Assembly (NCBI GenBank): GCA_000721375.1
Contig: JOGW01000010.1
Coordinates: forward strand, 329,735-393,734
DNA from: Streptomyces sp. NRRL B-3428
GTDB taxonomy: Bacteria; Actinomycetota; Actinomycetes; Streptomycetales; Streptomycetaceae
Direction of reading: 5' to 3'
Length of the DNA stretch: 64,000 bases
The notes below the pieces were generated by a model. It was not told the DNA's origin. It made no database searches and saw nothing but the letters and a program-made list of their open reading frames with translations. Positions 19,516 through 28,987 of the stretch are shown here, one piece after another (the stretch's first letter is position 1; each line of letters begins with the position of its first letter). The position numbers and the translations under genes are program-made.

Positions 19516-19866
19516 ATGGCCAGCCTGCTCGACTCCGTAAACTCCGCCTCCCTGCGCACCGACGTCCCGGCCTTCCGCCCGGGTGACACCGTCAACGTCC
19601 ACGTGCGAGTGATCGAGGGCAACCGCTCCCGTATCCAGCAGTTCAAGGGCATCGTCATCCGCCGCCAGGGCTCGGGCATCAGCGAGACCTTCACGGTCCG
19701 CAAGGTCTCGTTCTCCGTCGGCGTCGAGCGCACCTTCCCGGTGCACTCGCCGATCTTCGAGAAGATCGAGCTCGTGACCCGCGGTGACGTCCGTCGCGCC
19801 AAGCTCTACTACCTGCGTGAGCTGCGCGGCAAGGCCGCGAAGATCAAGGAGAAGCGCGACAACTGA
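19516..19866 (+). CDS. rplS: 50S ribosomal protein L19
   Basis: L19 sits at the interface of the two ribosomal subunits. The 116-residue product matches the family: [17 protein letters not shown], then [14 protein letters not shown] and [16 protein letters not shown]. The ATG at 19516 was preferred over an in-frame upstream GTG-type start because MASLLDSV is the usual N-terminus. The signal peptidase cluster starts 78 bp downstream on the same strand. Confidence 0.97.
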   Translation: MASLLDSVNSASLRTDVPAFRPGDTVNVHVRVIEGNRSRIQQFKGIVIRRQGSGISETFTVRKVSFSVGVERTFPVHSPIFEKIELVTRGDVRRAKLYYLRELRGKAAKIKEKRDN

Positions 19867-19944
19867 TCGCGTGTACGGGCCCTCGGGCCTGTACGGATCC
19901 TCGGATCCAGCGTCCACAAGAGGGCCGGATAAGCTCTGGCCCCG

Positions 19945-20655
19945 ATGGACACCGAAGCACGAAGCACGGAGCGCGACCGCTCATCCGATCCCAGTGGGGA
20001 GCCGGATGAGGGGTCGCGCTCCGCGCGTTTCAGGGCCTCGGATCTCCTCCCCTCCGAGTTCCTGAGCACGGGTGCGCGCCGCTTCTCCGCCGCGCTCGTG
20101 CTGGTCGTCCTGGCACTGCTCCTGGTCAGCCGCTTCGTGATGCAGCCGTTCCTGATCCCCAGCGGTTCGATGGAGCCCACGCTCCATGTGGGCGACCGCG
20201 TTCTCGTCAACAAACTCGCGTACCGTTTCGGGTCCGAGCCCGCCCGCGGGGATGTCGTCGTCTTCGACGGCAGCGGGTACTTCGGGAACTCCGACTACGT
20301 CAAACGCGTCGTGGGAGTGGGCGGTGACCACATCACGTGCTGCGGCGAGAAGGGGAGGATCGAGGTGAACGGCGAACCGGTCGACGAGACGTACGTAAAG
20401 GCAGGCGACGCCCCCTCGAGCGTGCCCTTCGACGTGGTCGTGCCCGAGGGCACTCTCTTCCTGCTCGGTGACCACCGCAGCGACTCCAGCGACTCCCGTG
20501 ACCACTTCGGATCACCCGGCGGCGGTTTCCTGCCCGTCGAGCAGGTCATCGGGCGCGTGGAGTGGATCGGCTGGCCGGTGGGGAGCTGGGCCGACATCCA
20601 TCACGACGCCGATACGTTCGACCGGGTGCCGCAGGGGTCGGCTCCGCATGGGTAG
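19945..20655 (+). CDS. sipW: Type I signal peptidase (SipW-like), first of four
   Basis: This membrane-bound serine/lysine protease removes signal peptides from exported proteins. The 236-residue protein has a polar N-terminus and one TM segment (about residues 47-66). The catalytic Ser75 is in IPSGSMEPT, Lys120 in YVKRVVGVGGD, and the box E motif is GDHRSDSSDSR. It lacks the C-terminal TM of its third and fourth neighbours. Four adjacent sip genes are the known S. coelicolor/S. lividans arrangement; the letter is by position. The stop overlaps the next gene. Confidence 0.93.
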   Translation: MDTEARSTERDRSSDPSGEPDEGSRSARFRASDLLPSEFLSTGARRFSAALVLVVLALLLVSRFVMQPFLIPSGSMEPTLHVGDRVLVNKLAYRFGSEPARGDVVVFDGSGYFGNSDYVKRVVGVGGDHITCCGEKGRIEVNGEPVDETYVKAGDAPSSVPFDVVVPEGTLFLLGDHRSDSSDSRDHFGSPGGGFLPVEQVIGRVEWIGWPVGSWADIHHDADTFDRVPQGSAPHG

Positions 20656-21676
20656 CCGTGGCAAGCCCCGCGCCCATCACCGGTCCGACACCAGGCTGCC
20701 CACCGGCACGCGTCCGACCAGCGGTCCGGTGCTGCCCGGGCGCGCCGACCGCCGCAAGCTCGCCAGGAGGGTCAAGCGCCGTCGCAGGCGCTCGGCGATC
20801 AAGGAGATACCCCTCCTCATAGGTGTGGCCCTGCTGATCGCGCTGGTGCTCAAGACCTTCCTCGTACAGGCCTTCGTGATCCCGTCCGGCTCGATGGAGC
20901 AGACGATCAAGGTCGGCGACCGTGTGATCGTCGACAAGCTCACGCCCTGGTTCGGCTCGAAGCCGCAGCGCGGCGATGTCGTGGTGTTCAAGGACCCAGG
21001 CGGCTGGCTGCCCCCGGAAGAGGCGGACCGAGGGGACGACCCGGTGGTCGTCAAGCAGATCAAACAGGGCCTCACCTTCATCGGTCTGCTGCCCTCGGAC
21101 GACGAGCAGGACCTGATCAAGCGGGTCGTCGGTGTGGGCGGCGACCGCGTCAAGTGCTGCGACAAGGACGGCCGCGTCACCGTCAACGGTGTGGCGATCG
21201 ACGAGCCGTATCTCAATCCCGGCGACAAGCCCTCGGTGGACCCCTTCGATGTGAAGGTCCCCGAAGGACGGCTTTTCGTCCTGGGCGACCACCGATCCGA
21301 TTCGGCCGATTCGCGCTTTCACATCGACGAGGGCAAGGGCGGCACGATCTCCGAGGACGGAGTCGTGGGCCGGGCCGTGGTGATCGCCTGGCCGGTGGGC
21401 AACTGGCGAGGCCTCGAGGAGCGCGGCACGTACGCCTCCGTCCCCGATCCCGCGAGCGCGCGTGGCGGGTCGTCATCGGCCACAGGCCAGTCGCATAGGG
21501 TGGCCCGGGACGATTTCAGCGCGGCGGTCCTGCCGCCGACCCCTGCGGAACTCCCGCTCGTTATGGGAGTGGTAGGCCTTCGTCTTGCATGGCGCAGGCA
21601 GCGGTACGGAACGAGGAGTGGATGTGGGGGATTTGGCCGTCGGCGCACGATCCGGACACGACGAACCCGAGGATGA
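20648..21676 (+). CDS. sipX: Type I signal peptidase (SipX-like), second of four
   Basis: The 342-residue enzyme has a very basic N-terminus (KLARRVKRRRRRS), one TM segment (about 55-73), catalytic Ser82 in IPSGSMEQT and Lys158 in LIKRVVGVGGD, and GDHRSDSADSR. The start overlaps the end of the first signal peptidase by 8 bp. After about residue 265 the sequence becomes low-complexity and the frame overlaps the next gene by roughly 53 bp, so the true C-terminus could be affected by a frameshift; this cannot be decided here. A Cys-Cys pair (VKCC) is shared with the first and fourth paralogues. Confidence 0.9.
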   Translation: MGSRGKPRAHHRSDTRLPTGTRPTSGPVLPGRADRRKLARRVKRRRRRSAIKEIPLLIGVALLIALVLKTFLVQAFVIPSGSMEQTIKVGDRVIVDKLTPWFGSKPQRGDVVVFKDPGGWLPPEEADRGDDPVVVKQIKQGLTFIGLLPSDDEQDLIKRVVGVGGDRVKCCDKDGRVTVNGVAIDEPYLNPGDKPSVDPFDVKVPEGRLFVLGDHRSDSADSRFHIDEGKGGTISEDGVVGRAVVIAWPVGNWRGLEERGTYASVPDPASARGGSSSATGQSHRVARDDFSAAVLPPTPAELPLVMGVVGLRLAWRRQRYGTRSGCGGFGRRRTIRTRRTRG

Positions 21677-22559
21677 ACGCGAAGTGATCAGCGGCAGTGG
21701 TCCGGCCGGCTCCGATGACGCCCAAGACCCCGAGTCCGAGCGTGCGGCTGGGGATGCCGAGGACGCCGAGCAGTCCGGTGAACCTGAGCCGGACGCATCC
21801 GGTGAGAAGAAGCAGCGCTCCTTCTGGAAGGAGCTGCCGCTGCTCATCGGTATCGCGCTGCTGCTCGCGCTGCTGATCAAGACCTTCCTGGTGCAGGCGT
21901 TCTCGATTCCTTCGGACTCGATGCAGAACACGCTGCAGCAGGGTGACCGCGTCCTGGTCGACAAGCTCACGCCGTGGTTCGGGTCCGAGCCCGAGCGCGG
22001 CGAAGTCGTCGTCTTCCACGACCCGGGCAACTGGCTGCAGGGCGAGCCGACGCCGAACCCCAACGCGATCCAGAAGGCCCTCAGCTTCATCGGTCTGATG
22101 CCGTCCGCCGAGGAGAAGGACCTGATCAAGCGGGTCATCGGCGTGGGCGGCGACACCGTGGAGTGCAAGGGCACGGGCCCGCTCCTGGTCAACGGCAAGA
22201 CGCTCAACGAGCCGTATGTCTTCCCGGGCAACACCGCCTGCTCCGACGACCCCGAGGGCGGTCAGTTCAAGGTCAAGGTGCCGGACGGCAAGCTCTGGGT
22301 GATGGGCGACCACCGGCAGAACTCGATGGACTCCCGCTACCACCAGGACGACCCGGGCGGCGGCTTCGTCCCGGTCGACAATGTCGTGGGCCGCGCGTTC
22401 GTCATCGCCTGGCCGCCCACCCGCTGGGCCACGCTGCCGGTGCCGGACACCTTCGACCAGCCCGGTCTTGCGGCCGCCATGTCGGCGACGCCGGGAGCGC
22501 TGGGTCTCGCCGGTGCGGTGCCGTTCGTCCTGTGGCGTCGGCGCCAGTCCCGTGTCTGA
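21624..22559 (+). CDS. sipY: Type I signal peptidase (SipY-like), third of four
   Basis: The 311-residue enzyme has an acidic N-terminal tail of about 65 residues, a TM segment (about 71-88), catalytic Ser99 in IPSDSMQNT and Lys169 in LIKRVIGVGGD, and GDHRQNSMDSR. A second hydrophobic segment near the C-terminus is followed by LWRRRQ, consistent with a two-TM topology. GTG 21624 was chosen because GAGGAG lies 5 bp upstream; GTG 21618 is possible. The CC pair of the neighbours is replaced by a single cysteine here (VECKG), with another in NTACSDD. Confidence 0.9.
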   Translation: MGDLAVGARSGHDEPEDEREVISGSGPAGSDDAQDPESERAAGDAEDAEQSGEPEPDASGEKKQRSFWKELPLLIGIALLLALLIKTFLVQAFSIPSDSMQNTLQQGDRVLVDKLTPWFGSEPERGEVVVFHDPGNWLQGEPTPNPNAIQKALSFIGLMPSAEEKDLIKRVIGVGGDTVECKGTGPLLVNGKTLNEPYVFPGNTACSDDPEGGQFKVKVPDGKLWVMGDHRQNSMDSRYHQDDPGGGFVPVDNVVGRAFVIAWPPTRWATLPVPDTFDQPGLAAAMSATPGALGLAGAVPFVLWRRRQSRV

Positions 22560-22746
22560 TCTGTAGAGAGATCCTCAGCAGGACATGTAGAGGTTCGTTC
22601 AGGGGTCCCGGGCGAGGCTTTCTGGGGACGGTACTGCCGGGTAGGGTGCCGTCCCAGATCGCCGATCTTTTCGGCGTTCCTTCCGGTGTACGAGGCTGAG
22701 CGCGTGCGCCCGTGAAGTGGACTCTCCGAGGTGGGGACGGGCTGGG

Positions 22747-23502
22747 ATGAGCAGAGCACGTGGCGTCGGCCAGGGCGGGAGCCGGCTGGGCAGCACGCTG
22801 TCGGGCGTAGCGGTGGCGCTCGGGTGCGTGCTGTTCCTCGGCGGGTTCGTCTGGGGCGCGCTCCTCTACCAGCCGTACACCGTGCCCACCAACTCCATGT
22901 CGCCGACCATCGCGGCCGGCGAGCGGGTGCTCGCTCAGCGGATCGACGGCGACGAGGTGAAGCGCGGCGACGTCGTGGTCTTCACGGAGAAGGCCTGGGG
23001 CGATATGCCCATGGTCAAGCGGGTCGTCGCGGTCGGCGGCGACAAGATCGCCTGCTGTGATGCCAAGGGACGGATGACCGTCAACGGCAAGCCGGTTGAG
23101 GAACCGTATCTGCCGACCAGTGCCCGGGACGCGGGCACAGACTTCCCGCCGACGACCGTGCCGAAGGGCCGGATCTTCCTGCTCGGCGACGACCGCGCCA
23201 TCTCGCTCGACTCCAGTGCCCATCTCGACGACGCGCTCAGTGGCTCGGTGCCGCTGTCCGGGGTCGACGCACGGGTCGAGGCCGTCGCCTGGCCCATGGA
23301 CGGACTGCTGCCCGAGCCCAGCGGGTTCAAGGGCCTGCCCGGCGGGATCTCCGAGCCGGGGCCGCTGCGGCTGATCCTCACGGCGGTGGTCGTCGGTGCG
23401 GTGCTGGTCCTCGGCGGTGCGGCGTACGGGCCGGTCGCGAAGCTCGTCGGCAGGCGTGGCCGGCGGCCGGCTGAGCGCAGGGAGCCCGCGGGTGTCCGCT
23501 GA
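22747..23502 (+). CDS. sipZ: Type I signal peptidase (SipZ-like), fourth of four
   Basis: The 251-residue enzyme has TM1 at about 19-40, catalytic Ser50 in VPTNSMSPT, Lys91 in MVKRVVAVGGD, and GDDRAISLDSS. This last motif is GDDRAxSLDS-like where the paralogues have GDHRxxSxDS. A C-terminal TM segment (about 212-232) precedes a basic tail RRGRRPAERR. It is separated from the third paralogue by 187 bp and overlaps the Nudix gene by 11 bp. It is the most divergent of the four. Confidence 0.92.
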   Translation: MSRARGVGQGGSRLGSTLSGVAVALGCVLFLGGFVWGALLYQPYTVPTNSMSPTIAAGERVLAQRIDGDEVKRGDVVVFTEKAWGDMPMVKRVVAVGGDKIACCDAKGRMTVNGKPVEEPYLPTSARDAGTDFPPTTVPKGRIFLLGDDRAISLDSSAHLDDALSGSVPLSGVDARVEAVAWPMDGLLPEPSGFKGLPGGISEPGPLRLILTAVVVGAVLVLGGAAYGPVAKLVGRRGRRPAERREPAGVR

Positions 23503-24016
23503 GGGGCCGCAGGCCGGTTTGAGGCGGGTCGCGCGCGTCGTGCTGCTGGATCCGCAGGACCGGATTCTGCTGCTGCACGGGCATGAGCCGGACGATCTTG
23601 AGGACGACTGGTGGTTCACGCCCGGCGGCGGTCTCGAAGGCGCGGAGACCCGCGAGGAGGCCGCGCTGCGGGAGCTGGCGGAGGAGACGGGGATCACCGA
23701 CGTCGAGCTCGGACCCGTGCTCTGGAAGCGGGTGTGTTCCTTCCCGTTCGCGGGACGGCGCTGGGACCAGGACGAGTGGTACTTCCTGGCACGTACGACG
23801 CAGAAAGCCGCGGCCGAAGTGGAGACGGTGGCCGCTATGCCCGGTCTGACCGAACTGGAGCGGCAAAGCGTTGCGGGATTGCGGTGGTGGACCTGCGGGG
23901 AACTCTCATCCGCACATGAGACGGTGTACCCGACCAAGCTCGCCGGGCTGCTGAGCGCACTGCTCGACGAGGGTCCCCCGAGCGCTCCCGTGGTCCTCGA
24001 TACGGAAATCGTCTAG
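23492..24016 (+). CDS. Nudix hydrolase
   Basis: Nudix enzymes hydrolyse nucleoside diphosphates linked to another moiety, often as house-cleaning. The complete Nudix box G-x5-E-x7-RELAEETGI is at residues 46-68 of a 174-residue single-domain protein. The substrate is not predictable. The GTG at 23492 overlaps the end of the signal peptidase gene by 11 bp, so it is probably translated from the same mRNA. A DUF2469 gene follows 55 bp later. Confidence 0.92.
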   Translation: MSAEGPQAGLRRVARVVLLDPQDRILLLHGHEPDDLEDDWWFTPGGGLEGAETREEAALRELAEETGITDVELGPVLWKRVCSFPFAGRRWDQDEWYFLARTTQKAAAEVETVAAMPGLTELERQSVAGLRWWTCGELSSAHETVYPTKLAGLLSALLDEGPPSAPVVLDTEIV

Positions 24017-24071
24017 AGGCGGGCGGGGCTGGCGCACAATAAGGGGACGCACGGCTGAAGGGGAACATGCC

Positions 24072-24380
24072 ATGAGCGCCGAGGACCTCGAGAAGTACGA
24101 GACCGAGATGGAGCTGAAGCTCTACCGGGAGTACCGCGATGTCGTCGGTCTGTTCAAATATGTGATCGAGACCGAACGGCGCTTCTACCTCACCAACGAC
24201 TACGAGATGCAGGTGCACTCGGTCCAGGGTGAGGTCTTTTTCGAGGTGTCCATGGCGGACGCCTGGGTGTGGGACATGTACCGGCCCGCTCGCTTCGTGA
24301 AGCAGGTGCGGGTCCTCACCTTCAAGGACGTGAACATCGAGGAGCTCAACAAGAGCGATCTCGAACTGCCGGGGGGCTGA
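24072..24380 (+). CDS. DUF2469 family protein
   Basis: A 102-residue protein conserved across actinobacteria at this location (next to yraN and yifB). It is acidic, with YETEMELKLYREYRDVVGLF, YVIETERRFYLTNDYE and VWDMYRPARFVKQVRVLTFKDVN. There is no signal peptide or membrane segment. The function is unknown. An AAGGGGA ribosome site precedes the ATG. Confidence 0.92.
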   Translation: MSAEDLEKYETEMELKLYREYRDVVGLFKYVIETERRFYLTNDYEMQVHSVQGEVFFEVSMADAWVWDMYRPARFVKQVRVLTFKDVNIEELNKSDLELPGG

Positions 24381-24520
24381 GCCTGGTGGGCCTGCTGGGC
24401 CCGCCCGCTCTTGGTGGCCGCACTTTCGGGTGAGTGAGTTTTCCACAGCCCGGCAGTTGTCCACCAAGATCAACAACTCTCGTGGAACTGCGTCACCTTC
24501 GACCTCGGAGGTGATGCCCC

Positions 24521-24901
24521 ATGAGCGCACGCAGTGCACTGGGCAAGTACGGAGAGAACCTGGCGGCACGGCGGCTGACCGACGCCGGCCTCAATATTCT
24601 GGCGCGCAACTGGCGGGCGGGGCGCGGCGGTGAGGCCGACATCGTCGCGATGGACCGCGACGCCCTGGTCATCTGCGAGGTCAAGACCCGAAGAGCCGGA
24701 CCACCGGGCTCGGGCGGGCCCTTTCAGCACCCCATGGAAGCCATCACGCCTGCCAAGGCGGAGCGGCTGCGCGCGCTGGCGGAGAACTGGGTGCGCCGCC
24801 ACGGCGGACCGCCGCCGGGTGGCGTGCGGATCGATCTCGTGGGCGTCGTGCTGCCGCCTCGCGGTGCACCAGTGGTCGAGCATGTGCGGGGGGTGGCCTG
24901 A
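24521..24901 (+). CDS. YraN/UPF0102 endonuclease-like protein
   Basis: The 126-residue protein belongs to the UPF0102 family, which has a restriction-endonuclease-like fold. It shows [12 protein letters not shown], then the nuclease-type core [23 protein letters not shown], where the E-x-D and E-V-K residues form the expected site. Its function is unproven; conserved linkage with yifB and dprA suggests a link to DNA uptake or processing. Its stop overlaps the yifB start by one base. Confidence 0.92.
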   Translation: MSARSALGKYGENLAARRLTDAGLNILARNWRAGRGGEADIVAMDRDALVICEVKTRRAGPPGSGGPFQHPMEAITPAKAERLRALAENWVRRHGGPPPGGVRIDLVGVVLPPRGAPVVEHVRGVA

Positions 24902-26520
24902 TGGCCTTTGCCCGTACGTGTGCGGTGACCCTGGTCGGCGTCGAGGGCGTGGTCGTGGAGGTGCAGGCCGATCTCGAGCCCGGGGTGGCCGCGTTCACCC
25001 TGGTGGGACTGCCCGACAAGAGCCTCACCGAGAGCAAGGACCGCGTGCGCTCGGCCGTGGTCAACTCCGGTGCCGACTGGCCGCAGAAGAAGCTCACCGT
25101 GGGGCTCAGCCCGGCCGCTGTGCCCAAATCCGGGTCCGGTTTCGATCTCGCGATCGCTTGTGCCGTGCTCGGGGCGGCCGAGCGGATCGCACCGCGTGAG
25201 CTCGCGGATGTCGTGATGATCGGGGAGCTGGGTCTGGACGGCCGGGTGCGTCCGGTGCCGGGTGTGCTGCCCTCCGTGCTCGCCGCCGCGGACGCGGGCT
25301 TCAAGAAGGTGGTGGTGCCCGAGGTCACGGCCGCGGAGGCCAGGCTCGTGCCGGGGATCTCCGTGCTCGGTGTGCGGACGCTGCGCCAGGTCGTCGCCGT
25401 GCTCAACGACGAACCGGTGCCGTACGAGGAGCCGGACGACGAGGGCCGGCCGGATGCCTCCCTCGCGGGGTTGCATGTGCCGGGCGCGGGAGTGGGCACA
25501 GGTCTGTCCGGGGTCGCCGACCACGAGCGACCGCTCGATCTGACCGATGTGGTCGGCCAGTTGTCGGCGCGGACGGCCATCGAAGTGGCGGCCGCCGGCG
25601 GGCACCATCTGTTTCTGTCCGGGCCGCCCGGCGCCGGCAAGACCATGCTCGCCGAGCGGTTGCCCGCGATCATGCCGCCGCTGACCCGGGCGGACGCCCT
25701 GGAGGTCACGGCCGTCCACTCGGTGGCCGGGATGCTGCCGCCGGGGCGGCCGCTGGTGGACATGCCGCCGTACTGCGCCCCGCACCACTCGGCCACCATG
25801 CAGTCCCTCATCGGAGGCGGGAACGGGCTGCCGAGACCAGGGGCCGTCTCCCTTGCCCATAGAGGGGTGCTCTTCATGGACGAGGCCCCCGAGTTCAGCC
25901 CCAAGGCGCTTGATTCGCTGCGGCAGCCGCTGGAGTCGGGGCATGTGATCGTGGCCAGGGCCGCGGGAGTGGTGCGGCTGCCGGCGCGATTCCAGATGGT
26001 GCTCGCCGCGAATCCTTGTCCCTGCGGGCAGTTCACGCTCATGGGGGATGTGTGCGAGTGCCTGCCCGCGATGGTGCGGCGCTATCAGGCGCGCCTTTCG
26101 GGGCCGTTGCTCGACCGGGTGGACATCAAGGTCGAGGTGGACCGGGTCACGCGCAACGAGCTGGCGGGGCAGATCGGCGGCGGGGAGCCGACCTCGGCCG
26201 TCGCCGACCGTGTGCGGGCCGCCCGCGAGCGCACGCTGGCGCGGCTCGACGGGACGCCCTGGCGGACCAACGCGGAAGTGCCCGGGCATGAGTTGCGTAC
26301 GCGGTGGCGGGCTGTGCCGGGGGCGATGGAAGGCGCCGAGCGGGACCTGGAGCACGGGCTGCTCACTGCCCGTGGTCTCGACCGGGTGCTGCGGGTGGCA
26401 TGGACGATCGCGGATCTGACAGGGCATGCACGGCCCGATGCCACGGATGTCGATCTCGCACTGCAGCTGCGCACCGGGATCTCGCGCGGGGTGCCGATGG
26501 TGATCGGAGCGGGCGTATGA
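24901..26520 (+). CDS. YifB/ComM-family Mg-chelatase-like AAA+ ATPase
   Basis: The 539-residue protein has an N-terminal Lon-protease-like S5 fold (VQADLEPGVAAFTLVGLPDKSLTES), an AAA+ core with Walker A SGPPGAGKTM and Walker B VLFMDEAPEF, and the C-terminal Mg-chelatase domain. In Vibrio the homologue ComM is a helicase aiding branch migration during transformation; a role in recombination is inferred here. It sits in yraN-yifB-dprA with overlapping ends (ATGA at 26517), i.e. one operon. Confidence 0.94.
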   Translation: MAFARTCAVTLVGVEGVVVEVQADLEPGVAAFTLVGLPDKSLTESKDRVRSAVVNSGADWPQKKLTVGLSPAAVPKSGSGFDLAIACAVLGAAERIAPRELADVVMIGELGLDGRVRPVPGVLPSVLAAADAGFKKVVVPEVTAAEARLVPGISVLGVRTLRQVVAVLNDEPVPYEEPDDEGRPDASLAGLHVPGAGVGTGLSGVADHERPLDLTDVVGQLSARTAIEVAAAGGHHLFLSGPPGAGKTMLAERLPAIMPPLTRADALEVTAVHSVAGMLPPGRPLVDMPPYCAPHHSATMQSLIGGGNGLPRPGAVSLAHRGVLFMDEAPEFSPKALDSLRQPLESGHVIVARAAGVVRLPARFQMVLAANPCPCGQFTLMGDVCECLPAMVRRYQARLSGPLLDRVDIKVEVDRVTRNELAGQIGGGEPTSAVADRVRAARERTLARLDGTPWRTNAEVPGHELRTRWRAVPGAMEGAERDLEHGLLTARGLDRVLRVAWTIADLTGHARPDATDVDLALQLRTGISRGVPMVIGAGV

Positions 26521-27734
26521 CGGACGGGGAGAGGGCGGTCGCGGGGGAAGTGGGCAGTGGGCGGGAGGTGTCCGGCGCCCGGGGAGCGGGTGGTGAGCGT
26601 GAGCGGATCGCCAGGGTGGCGCTGGCCCGCGCGTTCGAGCCGGGGGACGAGAAGGCGGGGCGGTGGCTGCGGACCTATGGCGCCACCGAGCTCGTCGAGC
26701 GGATCGTTTCCGAGGACGGGACGTTGGCAGGGGTGAAACCGGAGCGGCTTGCCGGGCTGCGGGAGCGGGTGGTGGCGGCGCGGCCCGAGCGGGATCTTGA
26801 GGCGGCTGCCGGGTTCGGGGCGCGATTCGTGGTGCCCGGCGATGCCGAATGGCCCGCGCAGCTGGACGACTTGGGGGATGCGCGGCCCACCGGCCTGTGG
26901 ATCAAGGGGCCGCCGTCCCTGCGGATGTGGGCGCTGCGGTCCGTGGCCATTGTGGGGTCGCGGGCCTGTACGGCCTACGGTGCGCACATGGCCCAGACCC
27001 TGGGTGCGGGGCTTGCGGAGCGCGGCTGGGTCGTGGTGTCGGGCGGCGCGTACGGGATCGACGGGGCCGCTCACCGTGGTGCGCTGTGCGAGCGCGGAGC
27101 CACGGTCGCGGTGCTCGCGTGCGGGGTGGACCATGTGTATCCGTCGGGCCACAAGCGGCTGTTCGCGCGGATCTCCGAACAAGGGCTGCTGCTCAGCGAG
27201 TTGTCGCCGGGGTCGCATCCCACGCGGTACCGGTTCATCCAGCGCAACCGCGTCATCGCCGCGCTGACCAGAGGGACAGTGGTCGTCGAGGCCGCCGTGC
27301 GCAGTGGGGCGCTGGTGACCGTGCGGCGGGCCCAGCGGCTCGGGCGGCACGTCATGGGCGTACCGGGTCCGGCGACCAGTGGGCTCTCCGCCGGGGTGCA
27401 TCAACTGCTGCGCGGCGAGGGCGTCCTGGTGTCGGACGCCGCCGATGTTGTCGAACTGGTCGGTGAGATGGGCGAGCTGGCCCCGGAGCGGCGCGGTCCC
27501 GTCGTCCCCAGGGATCTGCTCACCCCGCACGCCGCCCGGGTGCTTGAGGCGCTGCCGGCGCGGGGAGCCGCCACGGCACAGGATGTTGCGCAGGGTGCGC
27601 GCACGGGGGCGGACGAGGCGGTCGGCAGGCTGTACGAACTGCAGTCGCTGGGGTTCGTCGAACGACACGGGGATGGCTGGCAGTTGACACGCCAGGCGGT
27701 CAAGCCGGTCTGCACGGATCGCAAGGAGGTCTGA
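26517..27734 (+). CDS. dprA: DNA processing protein DprA
   Basis: DprA loads RecA on incoming single-stranded DNA in transformable bacteria; its role in Streptomyces is less clear. The 405-residue protein has the Rossmann-like core with VAIVGSRACTAYG, VVSGGAYGIDGAAHRGAL and VVEAAVRSGAL, and a C-terminal winged-helix-like region. The N-terminal about 50 residues are Gly/Glu/Arg-rich. The ATG overlaps the yifB stop. whiG begins about 250 bp downstream. Confidence 0.94.
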   Translation: MTDGERAVAGEVGSGREVSGARGAGGERERIARVALARAFEPGDEKAGRWLRTYGATELVERIVSEDGTLAGVKPERLAGLRERVVAARPERDLEAAAGFGARFVVPGDAEWPAQLDDLGDARPTGLWIKGPPSLRMWALRSVAIVGSRACTAYGAHMAQTLGAGLAERGWVVVSGGAYGIDGAAHRGALCERGATVAVLACGVDHVYPSGHKRLFARISEQGLLLSELSPGSHPTRYRFIQRNRVIAALTRGTVVVEAAVRSGALVTVRRAQRLGRHVMGVPGPATSGLSAGVHQLLRGEGVLVSDAADVVELVGEMGELAPERRGPVVPRDLLTPHAARVLEALPARGAATAQDVAQGARTGADEAVGRLYELQSLGFVERHGDGWQLTRQAVKPVCTDRKEV

Positions 27735-27986
27735 GGCGAGACGTTGAGCCGTCCGGTGGATCGGCCGTTACCTGCGCGGTTTCGGGGTTTCGAGGGTTCG
27801 GGGTGCTTGTGCGCGATGGTTCGGGCGTCAGCGGGCGACGCGTATTCGAGCCCATACGAGCAAGGGTGATCCCCTAGCCTTCGCACACTGCGACACTCCA
27901 GTCACGCTACGCTCACAAGGCTTCCGGCTCCGACAAGGCCAACTCGGCTTCACTTCACGGTTCCACAGAACGGCACAAGGCGACGC

Positions 27987-28859
27987 ATGCCCCAGCACAC
28001 CTCCGGGTCTGACCGCGCGGCAGTTCCCCCAGCCGCCCGCGGCAGCGTGCGGCCTGCCGCACCCTCGTCGCTCGACGAGGGCAAGGTGCGGCCCCCCGCA
28101 CCCGCGTCGCTCGACGAGCTGTGGCGGTCGTACAAGACAACGGGCGACGGAAGGCTGCGCGAGCAGCTGATCCTGCACTACTCCCCGTTGGTCAAGTACG
28201 TGGCGGGCCGGGTGAGCGTGGGGCTGCCGCCCAATGTGGAGCAGGCGGACTTCGTGTCCTCCGGGGTGTTCGGTCTGATCGACGCGATCGAGAAGTTCGA
28301 CATCGAGCGGGAGATCAAGTTCGAGACGTATGCGATCACGCGTATCCGGGGCGCGATGATCGACGAACTGCGGGCCCTGGACTGGATTCCGCGCTCGGTG
28401 CGGCAGAAGGCGCGCAACGTGGAGCGCGCGTACGCCACGCTGGAGGCGCAGCTGCGGCGTACGCCCTCGGAGACCGAGGTGGCGGCCGAGATGGGGATCG
28501 CCGTCGAGGAACTGCACGCGGTCTTCAGCCAGTTGTCGCTGGCGAACGTGGTGGCACTCGAGGAACTGCTGCATGTCGGCGGTGAGGGCGACCGGCTGAG
28601 TCTGATGGACACCCTCGAGGACACCGGCGCGGACAATCCGGTGGAGGTCGCCGAGGACCGGGAGCTTCGGCAGCTGCTCGCGCGGGCGATCAACACGCTG
28701 CCCGAGCGGGAGAAGACCGTGGTCACGCTCTACTACTACGAGGGTCTGACGCTGGCCGAGATCGGGAATGTACTCGGCGTCACCGAGAGCCGGGTCAGTC
28801 AGATCCACACGAAGTCGGTGCTGCAGTTGCGGGCGAAGCTGGCGAGTTTCGGTCGCTGA
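27987..28859 (+). CDS. whiG: Sporulation sigma factor WhiG
   Basis: WhiG is the FliA-type sigma factor that starts sporulation of aerial hyphae and in S. coelicolor directs whiH and whiI. The 290-residue protein shows region 2 ([14 protein letters not shown], then [39 protein letters not shown], abridged), region 3, and region 4 ([27 protein letters not shown]). The N-terminal 45 residues carry a 13-residue duplication, described separately. The start at 27987 has no strong ribosome site. It is monocistronic. In S. coelicolor, from memory, additional genes lie between dprA and whiG; here they are adjacent. Confidence 0.95.
   Translation: MPQHTSGSDRAAVPPAARGSVRPAAPSSLDEGKVRPPAPASLDELWRSYKTTGDGRLREQLILHYSPLVKYVAGRVSVGLPPNVEQADFVSSGVFGLIDAIEKFDIEREIKFETYAITRIRGAMIDELRALDWIPRSVRQKARNVERAYATLEAQLRRTPSETEVAAEMGIAVEELHAVFSQLSLANVVALEELLHVGGEGDRLSLMDTLEDTGADNPVEVAEDRELRQLLARAINTLPEREKTVVTLYYYEGLTLAEIGNVLGVTESRVSQIHTKSVLQLRAKLASFGR
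28047..28118 (+). repeat. In-frame 39-bp-period duplication in the whiG N-terminal coding region
   Basis: Copies of 33 bp at 28047-28079 and 28086-28118 match at 30 of 33 positions. The offset is 39 bp (13 codons), giving [11 protein letters not shown] followed by [11 protein letters not shown]. Confidence 0.9.
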
Positions 28860-28987
28860 ATCGGTACTGCCGGGGTGTGTGGCGGCGCCGGGGCCGGGTG
28901 GTGTGGCGGCGCGCGGGGATGCGCTGGGAGCGTGCTGGGCAGGTGTGCGCTCCCCAGGGAGTGCCGTGGCTCCGTAGAGTGGAAACC

